Shown here: positions 7,421 through 16,077 of the stretch, piece by piece | Layout of the letters: the number at the start of each line of letters is the position of its first letter | Position numbering within the stretch: the stretch's first letter is position 1 | Assembly (NCBI GenBank): GCA_018241765.1 | Contig: JAFEDD010000003.1 | Location: 40,073-98,323, forward strand | Source: Pseudomonadota bacterium | GTDB lineage: Bacteria; Pseudomonadota; Gammaproteobacteria; Burkholderiales; Casimicrobiaceae | Direction: 5' to 3' | Length of the DNA: 58,251 nt | Program-made: the position numbers and the translations under genes | The notes under the pieces: generated by a model | The model's database searches: none | What the model was told of the DNA's origin: nothing | The model's input: the letters and a program-made list of their open reading frames with translations, nothing else

Positions 7421-8200
7421 ATGAGCGGTACTTCCGAGACCATACTCGAAACGCGCAACCTGGGGAAGGAATTCAAGGGTTTCGCGGCCGTGAGTGACGT
7501 CAACCTGAGCGTGCGGCGCGGCGCGATCCACGCTCTGATCGGCCCCAACGGAGCGGGAAAGACCACCTGCTTCAACCTGCTCACGAAGTTTCTCGTGCCG
7601 ACCACGGGCAGCATCACCTTCAACGGCCGAGACATCACCCGCGAGCAGCCGGCGCAGATCGCGCGCCAGGGCATCATCCGGTCGTTCCAGATCTCCGCCG
7701 TGTTCCCGCACCTCACCGTGCTCGAAAACGTCCGCGTCGGCCTGCAACGCCGCCTCGGCACCGCCTTTCACTTCTGGAAGAGCGAACGCACGCTCTCCGC
7801 GCTCGACGAACGCGCGATGGCGCTCCTGGCCGAGGTCGGGCTCACCGACGTGGCGCGCGAAGTCACGGCCAACCTGCCCTACGGCCGCAAGCGGGCGCTC
7901 GAAATCGCCACCACGCTGGCCATGGAGCCCGAGCTGATGCTGCTCGACGAGCCAACGCAGGGCATGGGCCACGAAGACGTGCACCGCGTCACCGAACTGA
8001 TCCGCAAGGTTGCCGTCGGCCGCACCGTGCTGATGGTCGAACACAACATGAACGTCGTCGCCAGCATCGCCGACCGCATCACCGTCTTGCAGCGCGGCAG
8101 CGTGCTCGCCGAGGGCAGCTACGACGACGTCTCGAAGAACCCGGAAGTGATGCAGGCCTACATGGGCACCGTCGACGGCGAACTCGAAGGAGCGCACTGA
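7421..8200 (+). CDS. livG: branched-chain amino acid ABC transporter ATPase LivG
   Basis: A 259-residue ABC ATPase with Walker A GPNGAGKTT (41-49), the LivG-like ISAVFPHLTVLENVRVGLQ segment, a signature region LPYGRKRALEIA and Walker B LMLLDEPTQGM. The C-terminal sequence AEGSYDDVSKNPEVMQAYMG is typical of LivG. It energises uptake of branched-chain or related amino acids across the inner membrane. The ATG at 7421 follows the Shine-Dalgarno AAGAGGAGG. The ATPase genes come first in this operon, followed by livF, the binding protein, livH and livM. Confidence 0.94.
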   Translation: MSGTSETILETRNLGKEFKGFAAVSDVNLSVRRGAIHALIGPNGAGKTTCFNLLTKFLVPTTGSITFNGRDITREQPAQIARQGIIRSFQISAVFPHLTVLENVRVGLQRRLGTAFHFWKSERTLSALDERAMALLAEVGLTDVAREVTANLPYGRKRALEIATTLAMEPELMLLDEPTQGMGHEDVHRVTELIRKVAVGRTVLMVEHNMNVVASIADRITVLQRGSVLAEGSYDDVSKNPEVMQAYMGTVDGELEGAH

Positions 8201-8928
8201 TGGCGGCCACCCCCGTCGCGGGCACACCCGCATTGAGCATCCGCGATCTGCACGCCTGGTATGGCGAATCGCATGTGCTGCACGGCGTCGAGCTCGAAGT
8301 GCAGAAGGGCGAGGTCGTCACCCTTCTGGGGCGCAACGGGGCCGGTCGCACCTCCACGCTGCGCGCGATTCTCGGACTCACGGGCGAGCGCAAGGGCTCG
8401 ATTCGACTGAGCGGCGTCGAGACGATCCACCTCGCCACCCATCGCATCGCGCACCTCGGCGTCGGCTACTGCCCCGAAGAGCGCGGCATCTTCGCCAGTC
8501 TCTCGTGCGAGGAAAACCTGATGCTGCCACCGGCCATCCAGGGCGGCGACGGCGGCATGAGCATCGACGAAATCTACGCGATGTTCCCCAATCTGAAGGA
8601 GCGGCGCCATAGTCAAGGCACGCGGCTGTCTGGCGGTGAGCAGCAGATGCTCGCCGTGGCGCGCATCCTGCGCACCGGCGCCAACCTGCTGCTGCTCGAC
8701 GAAATCTCGGAAGGGCTCGCGCCGGTCATCGTGCACGCGCTCGCGCGCATGATCCGCACGCTGAAGGCGAAGGGCTACACCGTCGTCATGGTCGAGCAGA
8801 ATTTCCGCTTCGCCGCACCGCTGGCCGATCGCTTCTATGTCATGGAACATGGCCGCATCGTCGAACACTTCGCCGCCGGCGAATTGGAGGCGCGCATGCC
8901 GGTGCTGAACCAATTGCTCGGCGTATAG
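8200..8928 (+). CDS. livF: branched-chain amino acid ABC transporter ATPase LivF, Walker A Lys to Arg
   Basis: A 242-residue ABC ATPase. It has the LivF-type GYCPEERGIFASLSCEENL block, signature LSGGEQQML and Walker B LLLLDEISEGL. Walker A reads GRNGAGRT (44-51), so the usual lysine is Arg50 (codon 8347-8349). The partner LivG has an intact lysine, so the ATPase pair may be functionally asymmetric. The start overlaps the livG stop by one base (TGATG), indicating translational coupling. Confidence 0.93.
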   Translation: MAATPVAGTPALSIRDLHAWYGESHVLHGVELEVQKGEVVTLLGRNGAGRTSTLRAILGLTGERKGSIRLSGVETIHLATHRIAHLGVGYCPEERGIFASLSCEENLMLPPAIQGGDGGMSIDEIYAMFPNLKERRHSQGTRLSGGEQQMLAVARILRTGANLLLLDEISEGLAPVIVHALARMIRTLKAKGYTVVMVEQNFRFAAPLADRFYVMEHGRIVEHFAAGELEARMPVLNQLLGV

Positions 8929-9022
8929 TTGCCGCACCGGGCGCGCAAGCGCCCGCTTCCAGATCTTGATGTCCCCGATCGATTACCGGAATCGAACCCA
9001 AACCCGAAGGAGAGAAGACCCC

Positions 9023-10216
9023 ATGAAATTGACTCTGAAACCGCTGGCCATCGCGCTCGGCGTTGCGGCAATCGCCGTCAGCGCGCAAGCTCAGGAAAAA
9101 GTGAAGATCGGCTTCGTCACCGACATGTCGAGTCTGTACGCCGACGTCGAAGGCAAGCTTGGCGCTGCCGCCATCCAGATGGCGATCGATGACTTCGGTG
9201 GCAAGGCGCTCGGCCAGCCCATCGAACTGCTGACCGCGGACCACCAGAACAAGGCCGACATCGCGGCGTCGAAGGCGCGCGAATGGATCGACACCGCCGG
9301 CGTCACGATGGTCTTCGGCGGCACCAACTCGAGCACAGCGCTCGCCACCGCCAAGGTCGCGTTGGAGAAGAAGCGCGTCTACATCAACAACGGCGCGGCG
9401 TCCTCGGCGCTCACCAACGAACAGTGCAGCCCCTACACGGTTCACTATGCCTACGACACCGTGGCACTCGCCAAGGGCACCGGCGGCGCGGTCGTCGACA
9501 CCGGCGGCAAGACCTGGTTCTTCCTGACGGCTGACTACGCCTTCGGTCACGCGCTCGAGGCCGACACCAGCCGCATCGTCAAGGAGAAGGGCGGCACCGT
9601 GGTCGGCGCCGTGCGGCACCCGCTGAACGCCTCCGACTTCTCGTCGTTCCTGCTGCAGGCGCAGAACTCCAAGGCGCAGATCCTCGGCCTCGCCAACGCC
9701 GGTGGCGACACCATCAACTCGATCAAGGCCGCGAAGGAATTCGGCATCGACAAGACGATGAAGACCGCCGCGCTGCTGATCTTCCTGAGCGACATCCACA
9801 GCCTGACACTGAAAAACGCCGAGGGCCTGCTGCACACGACCAGCTGGTATTGGGACCTGAACGATGAGAGCCGCAAATGGGCCAACCGCTTCTACGAGAA
9901 GCACAAGCGGATGCCGACCGACATCCAGGCCGCGGATTACTCGGCGACGATGGCCTACCTGAAGGCCGTGCAGGCGGCGAAGACGACCGATGCCGACAAG
10001 GTCATGGAGCAGCTTCGCAAGACGCCGGTCAACGACTTCTACGCCAAGGGCACGCTGCGTCCGGATGGCCGCTTCGTGCACGACATGTACCTCGCACAGG
10101 TCAAGACCCCGGCGGAGTCGAAGAAGGCTTGGGACTACCTGAAGATCGTGAAGACGATTCCGGGCGACCAGGTGTTCACCACCAAGGCCGAATCGAAGTG
10201 CGCGCTCTGGAAGTAG
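9023..10216 (+). CDS. livK: periplasmic branched-chain amino acid-type substrate-binding protein
   Basis: This 397-residue type I periplasmic binding protein has a clear signal peptide, MKLTLKPLAIALGVAAIAVS, with likely cleavage after AQA before QEKVKIG. The ligand-binding Leu/Ile/Val-type fold follows (VKIGFVTDMSSLYADVEGKLG near the start of the mature protein). Members of this family bind amino acids, amides or aromatic acids, so the ligand is not certain. A strong Shine-Dalgarno AAGGAGAGAAG precedes the ATG. A long hairpin separates it from livH. Confidence 0.92.
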   Translation: MKLTLKPLAIALGVAAIAVSAQAQEKVKIGFVTDMSSLYADVEGKLGAAAIQMAIDDFGGKALGQPIELLTADHQNKADIAASKAREWIDTAGVTMVFGGTNSSTALATAKVALEKKRVYINNGAASSALTNEQCSPYTVHYAYDTVALAKGTGGAVVDTGGKTWFFLTADYAFGHALEADTSRIVKEKGGTVVGAVRHPLNASDFSSFLLQAQNSKAQILGLANAGGDTINSIKAAKEFGIDKTMKTAALLIFLSDIHSLTLKNAEGLLHTTSWYWDLNDESRKWANRFYEKHKRMPTDIQAADYSATMAYLKAVQAAKTTDADKVMEQLRKTPVNDFYAKGTLRPDGRFVHDMYLAQVKTPAESKKAWDYLKIVKTIPGDQVFTTKAESKCALWK

Positions 10217-10232
10217 CGCACCGCTGATTCAC

Positions 10233-10285
10233 GTCGCGCCTGCGTGGACGAGCGGCTTCGGCCGCTCTTCCGCGCAGCGCGCGAC
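10233..10285 (+). promoter_or_regulatory. long stem-loop between the binding-protein gene and livH
   Basis: The RNA would fold into a composite hairpin. The outer stem is GTCGCGC (10233-10239) with GCGCGAC (10279-10285), extended by CTGCG (10240-10244) with CGCAG (10273-10277). The inner stem is GAGCGGC (10250-10256) with GCCGCTC (10261-10267), capped by a UUCG-type tetraloop. There is no T run, so it is more likely an mRNA-stabilising or processing structure that sets the binding protein above the permeases than a terminator. Confidence 0.65.
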
Positions 10286-10372
10286 GTCGCCGTCGTCGAC
10301 TGCCTGTCGACCGCACCTTCCGCCCGGCATCTGCGACCGGTGCGGCGTCCGTAACCTTCCTGTCGGCATGCC

Positions 10373-11257
10373 ATGGAAATTTTCGGCAGACCTCTCCCCG
10401 CGATGCTCAGCCAACTGTTGCTCGGGCTGGTCAATGGGTCGTTCTACGCCATCCTGAGTCTCGGTCTCGCGGTCATCTTCGGCCTGCTGAACGTCATCAA
10501 CTTCGCCCATGGCGCCCTCTTCATGCTCGGTGCGGTGCTCGCATGGATGGGCATGGAGTATCTCGGCGTCAACTATTGGTTGATGCTGCTCTTGTCGCCG
10601 CTCATCGTCGGCGCGCTCGGCATCCTCATCGAGCGGGTGTTTCTGCGCCACATCTACAAGCTCGATCACCTCTACGGCCTCTTGCTGACGCTCGGCATCA
10701 CGCTCGTCATCGAGGGCGTGCTGCGTTCGTTCTACGGCGTGTCGGGGCTGCCCTACAGCCCGCCTGACGCGCTGGCCGGCGCCACCAACCTCGGCTTCAT
10801 GGTGCTGCCCAACTACCGCGCGTGGGTCGTCGTCGCCTCGCTCGCCGTCTGTTTTGCCACGTGGTACGTCATCGAACGCACCAAGCTGGGCGCCTACCTG
10901 CGTGCCGGCACCGAAAACCCGCGCCTGGTGGAGGCCTTTGGCGTCAATGTCCCGCTGATGGTCACGCTCACCTACGGCTTCGGCGTCGCGCTCGCGGCGT
11001 TCGCCGGCGTGCTGGCGGCGCCCGTCATCCAGGTGTCGCCGCTGATGGGGCAGCACCTCATCATCGTCGTCTTCGCCGTCGTCGTCATCGGCGGCATGGG
11101 TTCGATCATGGGTTCGATCCTCACCGGGCTCGGACTCGGCGTCATCGAAGGGTTCACCAAGGTCTTCTACCCCGAGGCTTCCTCCACCGTCGTCTTCGTG
11201 ATCATGGCGATCGTCCTCGTCGTGCGTCCGGCCGGCCTCTTCGGCAAAGAGAAATAG
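10373..11257 (+). CDS. livH: branched-chain amino acid ABC transporter permease LivH
   Basis: A 294-residue hydrophobic protein with eight or so membrane segments and the LivH-like opening GLVNGSFYAILSLGLAVIFG, followed by NVINFAHGALFMLGA. The C-terminal GGMGSIMGSILTGLGLGVIEG segment contains the conserved loop that couples to the ATPase. It pairs with LivM to form the membrane channel. livM follows after 10 bases. Confidence 0.95.
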   Translation: MEIFGRPLPAMLSQLLLGLVNGSFYAILSLGLAVIFGLLNVINFAHGALFMLGAVLAWMGMEYLGVNYWLMLLLSPLIVGALGILIERVFLRHIYKLDHLYGLLLTLGITLVIEGVLRSFYGVSGLPYSPPDALAGATNLGFMVLPNYRAWVVVASLAVCFATWYVIERTKLGAYLRAGTENPRLVEAFGVNVPLMVTLTYGFGVALAAFAGVLAAPVIQVSPLMGQHLIIVVFAVVVIGGMGSIMGSILTGLGLGVIEGFTKVFYPEASSTVVFVIMAIVLVVRPAGLFGKEK

Positions 11258-11267
11258 GACGCGCGCC

Positions 11268-12248
11268 ATGAACAAGACCCAGCTCGGCTACCTGCTGCTT
11301 CTGCTCGCCCTCGTCGCAGCGCCGTTCGTCGGGGCCTACCCGATCCTCGTCATCAAACTGCTCTGCTTCGCGCTGTTCGCCTCCGCGTTCAACCTGCTGC
11401 TTGGTTTCACCGGGCTCTTGTCGTTCGGCCACGCGGCGTTCTTCGGCGGCGCGGCGTACGCTGCCGGCCACGCGATGAAGCATTGGGGACTGACACCCGA
11501 ACTCGGGTTGCTGTTCGGTGCGCTGGCCGGTGGCGCCCTCGGTTTTCTGTTTGGACTGCTCGCGATCCGGCGGCAGGGCATCTACTTCGCGATGATCACG
11601 CTGGCGCTCGCGCAGATGGTCTTCTTCTTCAGCCTGCAGGCGCCGTTCACCGGTGGCGAGGACGGGCTGCAGGGCGTGCCGCGCGGCAAGCTCTTCGGCG
11701 TGCTCGACCTGAGCAACGACCTGACGATGTACTACGCCGGCCTAGCCATCATTGCGGCCGCCTTCCTGCTCATCGTGCGCACCGTCCATTCGCCCTTCGG
11801 CCAGGTGCTGAAAGCCATCAAGGAAAACGAACCGCGTGCCATTTCGCTGGGCTACGACACCGCCCGCTTCAAGCTGCTGGCGTTCGTGATTTCCGCCGCC
11901 ATCACCGGGCTCGCCGGCGCACTGAAGACCGAAGTGCTCGGCTTCGCCACACTCACCGATGTGCACTGGCTGATGTCGGGCAGCGTGATCCTGATGACGC
12001 TGGTCGGTGGCCTCGGCACCCTGTCGGGGCCGCTGGTCGGCGCTGCGATCGTCGTCGCCATCGAGAACAAGCTTGGCGAACTCGGCAACTGGATTGCCTC
12101 GGTCACCGGCATCGACTGGTTCAATTCGCTCGGCGAATCGGTGTCGCTCGTCACCGGGCTCATCTTCATCGTCTGCGTCATGGCGTTCCGCCGCGGCATC
12201 ATGGGCGAAATCATCGCCTTCATCGATCGTCGACGCGGCAAGGCCTGA
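11268..12248 (+). CDS. livM: branched-chain amino acid ABC transporter permease LivM
   Basis: A 326-residue polytopic permease with the LivM hallmarks NLLLGFTGLLSFGHAAFFG, RRQGIYFAMITLALAQM and the coupling-loop region AIKENEPRAISLGYD. It ends with a basic tail. It is the last gene of the liv operon and converges with rlmI 26 bases downstream, with no obvious terminator between them. Confidence 0.95.
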   Translation: MNKTQLGYLLLLLALVAAPFVGAYPILVIKLLCFALFASAFNLLLGFTGLLSFGHAAFFGGAAYAAGHAMKHWGLTPELGLLFGALAGGALGFLFGLLAIRRQGIYFAMITLALAQMVFFFSLQAPFTGGEDGLQGVPRGKLFGVLDLSNDLTMYYAGLAIIAAAFLLIVRTVHSPFGQVLKAIKENEPRAISLGYDTARFKLLAFVISAAITGLAGALKTEVLGFATLTDVHWLMSGSVILMTLVGGLGTLSGPLVGAAIVVAIENKLGELGNWIASVTGIDWFNSLGESVSLVTGLIFIVCVMAFRRGIMGEIIAFIDRRRGKA

Positions 12249-12273
12249 ACGGGGCGGCGCACCGACCCGGCCG

Positions 12274-13491
12274 CTACCAGACGCGGCAGAACACCGCCTT
12301 CAGATAGCGGCTCTCATTGACGTGGGCGAGCCACGGGTGATCGGGGCCGGCCCCGCGCACTTCGAGCACCTGCACTTCGCGCTTGGCGTAATACGCAGCG
12401 CGGCGGAGCATGTCGAGAAAGGGCTCTTCGCCGACGACGCCCGTACACGAGCAGGTCAGAAAGAGGCCACCGCGACGCACGGCGCCGAGCGCGAGGCGGT
12501 TCATGTCGAGGTACTTCTTGAGCGCGTCGATGACCTCGTCGCGTGAGCGCGTGAGTTTGGCCGGATCGAGCACCACCGCATCCCACGTCTTGCCGGCCAA
12601 CAGCGCTTCGCGCAGCCACGGAAAGATGTCGGCCTGCGTGACCTTGCCGTGCACGTCGTTCAGGCGCAGGTTGCGCGTCGCGTAGGCAACCGCCTCCTCG
12701 TCGAGATCGACGGCCGTCACGTCGGTGGCGCCGTTGCGCCCGGAGACGACCGCAAACCCCCCCGAGTTGCAGCACAGATCGAGCATGCGCGTGCTGCCGG
12801 TGGCGGCGACGAGTTCGCCCCAGTGCCGCCGATTGTCCCGCTGATCGCAGAAGAATCCGGTCTTGTGCTTGCCGCCGATCGGCACCTGAAAGCGCACACC
12901 GTGTTCGGTCACGATCACCGGACGCGGCGTCCTGGCGGGCGTCGCCTCGAACCCCTCCTGCCGCTCGGCGTTGTCGTCGCCGATCGCATGAATGCGGGCG
13001 CCGGGGAAATGTTCGAGCAGCGCCGCAAACACCCAGTCCTGGATGCGCCACATGCCGGCTGCGTGAAATACCACCACCAGCACGTCCTGGAAGCGATCGA
13101 CGATCAACCCCGACAGGCCGTCGCCTTCGGCATGCACGACGCGGTAGGTGTCGCCATGGGTGTCGAGGCGATAGATCGCATGGCGAAGATGCACGGCTTC
13201 GGCGATGCGCCGCGCGATGAACGCGGCGTCGATCGGCTCGTCTTCGCGTTCGCTCAACAGGCGCACCGCCATCGGCGCCTGAGCGTTGAAGAAGCCGCGA
13301 CCGATGAAGCCGCCGTCGACGCCGCGCACTTCGACCAGGCTGCCGGGCGCCAGCCGAGCCGACGGGCGCTCGACCATCTTCTGAAAGATCAACGGGTGGA
13401 CGTAGGTGCGTTCGCTCTTCAGGCGAACGATCGGCAACGCGCCGCCGCGAGGGGCCGCGCGCCGAGAAGGGTCGGCATTCATGGTGAGCAA
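12274..13491 (-). CDS. rlmI: 23S rRNA (cytosine-C5) methyltransferase RlmI-like
   Basis: A class I SAM-dependent methyltransferase of about 405 residues with an N-terminal PUA domain (IVRLKSERTYVHPLIF onward), a central EEHD-type segment and a Rossmann domain containing LDLCCNSGGFAVVSG. The catalytic motif region reads LTCSCTG, as in RlmI, which makes m5C1962 in 23S rRNA. The first ATG (13491) lies inside the preceding gene by 13 bases; the ATG three codons on (13482) is an alternative. It is the last gene of a three-gene minus-strand operon with the PRPP-synthetase-like and phosphorylase genes. Confidence 0.9.
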   Translation of the reverse strand: MLTMNADPSRRAAPRGGALPIVRLKSERTYVHPLIFQKMVERPSARLAPGSLVEVRGVDGGFIGRGFFNAQAPMAVRLLSEREDEPIDAAFIARRIAEAVHLRHAIYRLDTHGDTYRVVHAEGDGLSGLIVDRFQDVLVVVFHAAGMWRIQDWVFAALLEHFPGARIHAIGDDNAERQEGFEATPARTPRPVIVTEHGVRFQVPIGGKHKTGFFCDQRDNRRHWGELVAATGSTRMLDLCCNSGGFAVVSGRNGATDVTAVDLDEEAVAYATRNLRLNDVHGKVTQADIFPWLREALLAGKTWDAVVLDPAKLTRSRDEVIDALKKYLDMNRLALGAVRRGGLFLTCSCTGVVGEEPFLDMLRRAAYYAKREVQVLEVRGAGPDHPWLAHVNESRYLKAVFCRVW

Positions 13492-14375
13492 TGATAGAGC
13501 GCCGCGACGGCGGCCGCGAGGGCGTCCGCCATGGCCACGGCATTGCTCGGGTGCCGGATGCAGTCCGTGCTCCAGATCGGGCCGATGCCGGCCGAGCGCA
13601 TGACCGCCACGGCGTCATCGGCGAACAGTGCGTGCGTCACGGCAGCGGCGATGCGTCCGGCACCACGTGCGCGCAACGCCTCCGCGGCTCGGGCCAACGT
13701 GCGACCGGTGCTCGCCATGTCGTCGAGCAGCACCACGTCGCGTCCATGAAAGGCGAGATCGGGCAGCGTCACGCTGACCTCGCGGTCGCCTCGACGCGCC
13801 TTGGTGCAGACGCCGTAGTCGAAGCCGTGTCGCGCCGCGGCTTGCCGGACCCACTGCGCCGATTCGGCGTCCGGTCCGAGCAGCAGCGCGCCCGGCCATT
13901 CGCGCTCGATCAGGTCGGCGAGCACCGGCGCGGCACTGACGACGTTGGCGTGTTCGAGCGGCACCGCCTCGCGCAGCGTTGCGACGCGGTGCAAATGCGG
14001 ATCCACCGTCACCAGCGCGTCGACGAGGCCGGCCAGAAAGCGGCCGATGACGAGCTGGCTCACCACTTCGCCCGGATGGAAGGCGATGTCCTGCCGCATG
14101 TAGGCGAGATAGGGCGCGACCAGCGTCAACTGGCGCACGCCCGCCGCGCGTGCACCCTGCGCCGCGAGCAGCACCTCGATGAGCTTCTCGTTGGGCTGAT
14201 CGAGCGAGCGCAGCAGGATCACGTTCGCACCGAGCGAAGCCGGCAGCGTGAGCTTGAGTTCGCCGTCGGGAAAGCGATGGCGACCGATCGCGCGTGCGTC
14301 GATGCCGCAGGCTCGCGCGAGTCGCTGTCCGCTCTGCGTTTCGTCGTCGAAGTGAAGCAGCACCGCGTCCATCAA
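13479..14375 (-). CDS. ribose-phosphate pyrophosphokinase-like protein
   Basis: A 298-residue PRPP-synthetase/phosphoribosyltransferase-fold protein. It has FPDGE (35-39), the ATP-loop equivalent [18 protein letters not shown] in place of the usual DLH-type metal motif, and the PRPP-binding loop [14 protein letters not shown]. It is slightly shorter and more divergent than the housekeeping Prs (about 315 residues), closer in style to archaeal-type or secondary copies. Its start overlaps the stop of the AMP-phosphorylase-like gene by four bases, suggesting coupled synthesis and linked chemistry of ribose phosphates. The main prs gene is presumably elsewhere. Confidence 0.82.
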   Translation of the reverse strand: MMDAVLLHFDDETQSGQRLARACGIDARAIGRHRFPDGELKLTLPASLGANVILLRSLDQPNEKLIEVLLAAQGARAAGVRQLTLVAPYLAYMRQDIAFHPGEVVSQLVIGRFLAGLVDALVTVDPHLHRVATLREAVPLEHANVVSAAPVLADLIEREWPGALLLGPDAESAQWVRQAAARHGFDYGVCTKARRGDREVSVTLPDLAFHGRDVVLLDDMASTGRTLARAAEALRARGAGRIAAAVTHALFADDAVAVMRSAGIGPIWSTDCIRHPSNAVAMADALAAAVAALYHCSP

Positions 14376-15958
14376 AACTCCACGAAGACTTCCGGTATTT
14401 CATCGGCGGTGCCGATCGTGAAACCGCTCGCGCGTTCGCTCGCCGCGCGGGCGAAGTCACGGTCGGCCGCATACGCGGCGTACACCCGATACAGCGGCTC
14501 GCCCGCCGCGACGGCGTCGCCCAGCTTGCGGCGCAGCTCGACACCGGCGCGCACGACCTTGGGGGCGCCGGCCAGGCGCGCGATGCGCGCGATCTGCAGG
14601 TTGTCGATGCCGGTGACGACACCACTGCGCGGGGCGCAGACCTCGAACGCGAGGGCGCCGAGCTCGACCCGGCGATGGTCGAAGTCGCGTCCGCCCTGGG
14701 CGGCGATGATCGCCCGCATGCGCGCCAGTGCGCGCCCGGAGTCGAGAATGTCGCGGGCGATCGCGAAGCCGTCGCCGCCGCGCACATCGGGGTCGGCCTC
14801 GATCATGCGACCGGCGAGCCGCAACGCCTTCTGGCGCAGATCGTTTGGCGCCAGCGGGTCGTTTTCGAGCACGCGCATCACATCGCGCGCCTCGAGCAAG
14901 GGCCCGATGCCGTCGCCGATTGGCTGACGGCCATCGGTGATCACGACGTCGAGCGTCAGGTGCATGCGCTGCGCGACGTATTCGAACAATCGGCGCAGGC
15001 GCTGCGCGTCGGGCATCGTGCGCACCTTGGCGCTCGGCCCGAGCGGCAGGTCGAGCACCAGATAGGTCGACCCGGCGGCGATCTTCTTCGACAGGATCGA
15101 GGCCACCATCTGCCCCGGCGAATCGATGGCCAGCGGGCGCTCGACCGAGATCAGCACGTCATCGGCGGGCGACAGATCGGCGGTGCCGCCCCACGCGAGG
15201 CAGCCGCGGTGCTCGCGCACGATCTCCGACAGGCGAGCGAAGGGAAGTTCGACGTCGGCCAGCACTTCCATCGTGTCGGCCGTGCCGGCGGGCGAGGTGA
15301 TGGCGCGTGACGAGGTCTTCGGGCACAGCAAGCCGTGCGCGGCGACGATCGGCACCACCAGCATCGACGTGCGGTTGCCCGGAATGCCGCCGATGCAGTG
15401 CTTGTCGACCACCAGCGGCTCGTGCCAGTCGAGGCGGCGCCCGCTCGCGACCATCGCTTCGGTCAGGAAATAGACCTCCTCGCGGTCGAGCTCATTGCGG
15501 TTGCAGGCGACGACGAACGCCGTCAGTTCGATCTTGGAATACCGGCGCTCGGCGATGTCGCGCACGATGGCGCGATACTCCTCGCGCCGCAGCCGTTCGC
15601 CTTCGATCTTGCGGAAGAGAGCGCCGATCGAGGCAGGCGGCTCAGCCTGAGAGATCGTCACCGACTGCCCTTCTTCGAGACCGAACTGGGCGAAGGCGTC
15701 TTCCGAGACGCCCAGCTCGTTGCAGGCAACGATGGTCGAGTCGCCGACCACGTTCAGCGTGGCGAGCAGCCGTTGGCCGTTGGCGCGCACCTCGACCTTC
15801 GCGAGCGCCTGAAAGCCCTCCGCACGGTAGAGATCGCAATCGCGGTTCAGGTAGACGACGTTTTCGCGCCAGGTGTCGATCGCCACCCGGCGCAGCGCAA
15901 GATGGTGACCATTGGCCTGATGCTGCGAAGTGGTTGCGGGCGTGGCGGACTCGTTCAT
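14372..15958 (-). CDS. archaeal-type AMP/thymidine phosphorylase family protein
   Basis: This 528-residue protein has an N-terminal domain of about 90 residues that ordinary DeoA lacks, then the nucleoside phosphorylase domains. The signature [20 protein letters not shown] with [20 protein letters not shown] closely follows the archaeal AMP phosphorylase pattern, where 'GIPGN' and 'SSRAIT' replace the motifs of true thymidine phosphorylase. AMP phosphorylases convert NMP and phosphate to ribose 1,5-bisphosphate and base. The ATG at 15958 is chosen because residues before it show no domain similarity. Operon with the PRPP-synthetase-like gene and rlmI; divergent from the P-type ATPase gene. 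Substrate not proven. Confidence 0.85.
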   Translation of the reverse strand: MNESATPATTSQHQANGHHLALRRVAIDTWRENVVYLNRDCDLYRAEGFQALAKVEVRANGQRLLATLNVVGDSTIVACNELGVSEDAFAQFGLEEGQSVTISQAEPPASIGALFRKIEGERLRREEYRAIVRDIAERRYSKIELTAFVVACNRNELDREEVYFLTEAMVASGRRLDWHEPLVVDKHCIGGIPGNRTSMLVVPIVAAHGLLCPKTSSRAITSPAGTADTMEVLADVELPFARLSEIVREHRGCLAWGGTADLSPADDVLISVERPLAIDSPGQMVASILSKKIAAGSTYLVLDLPLGPSAKVRTMPDAQRLRRLFEYVAQRMHLTLDVVITDGRQPIGDGIGPLLEARDVMRVLENDPLAPNDLRQKALRLAGRMIEADPDVRGGDGFAIARDILDSGRALARMRAIIAAQGGRDFDHRRVELGALAFEVCAPRSGVVTGIDNLQIARIARLAGAPKVVRAGVELRRKLGDAVAAGEPLYRVYAAYAADRDFARAASERASGFTIGTADEIPEVFVEF

Positions 15959-16048
15959 GGCGCGACTCGTGACGCGGTGGCGTGAATGCAACGCCTGCAA
16001 GGCTAACCGCACACCATGCGAGCGGGTGCTGACGCGCGTCAAGTTCTG

Positions 16049-16077
16049 GCGTGCCATGCGGTAGCAACATGGCACGC
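16049..16077. promoter_or_regulatory. perfect 10-bp inverted repeat at the start of the P-type ATPase gene
   Basis: GCGTGCCATG (16049-16058) and CATGGCACGC (16068-16077) form a perfect inverted repeat with a 9-base spacer. The repeat contains or overlaps the candidate start codons GTG 16051 and ATG 16069. It could be an operator in the divergent promoter region or an RNA hairpin that masks translation initiation. Confidence 0.55.
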
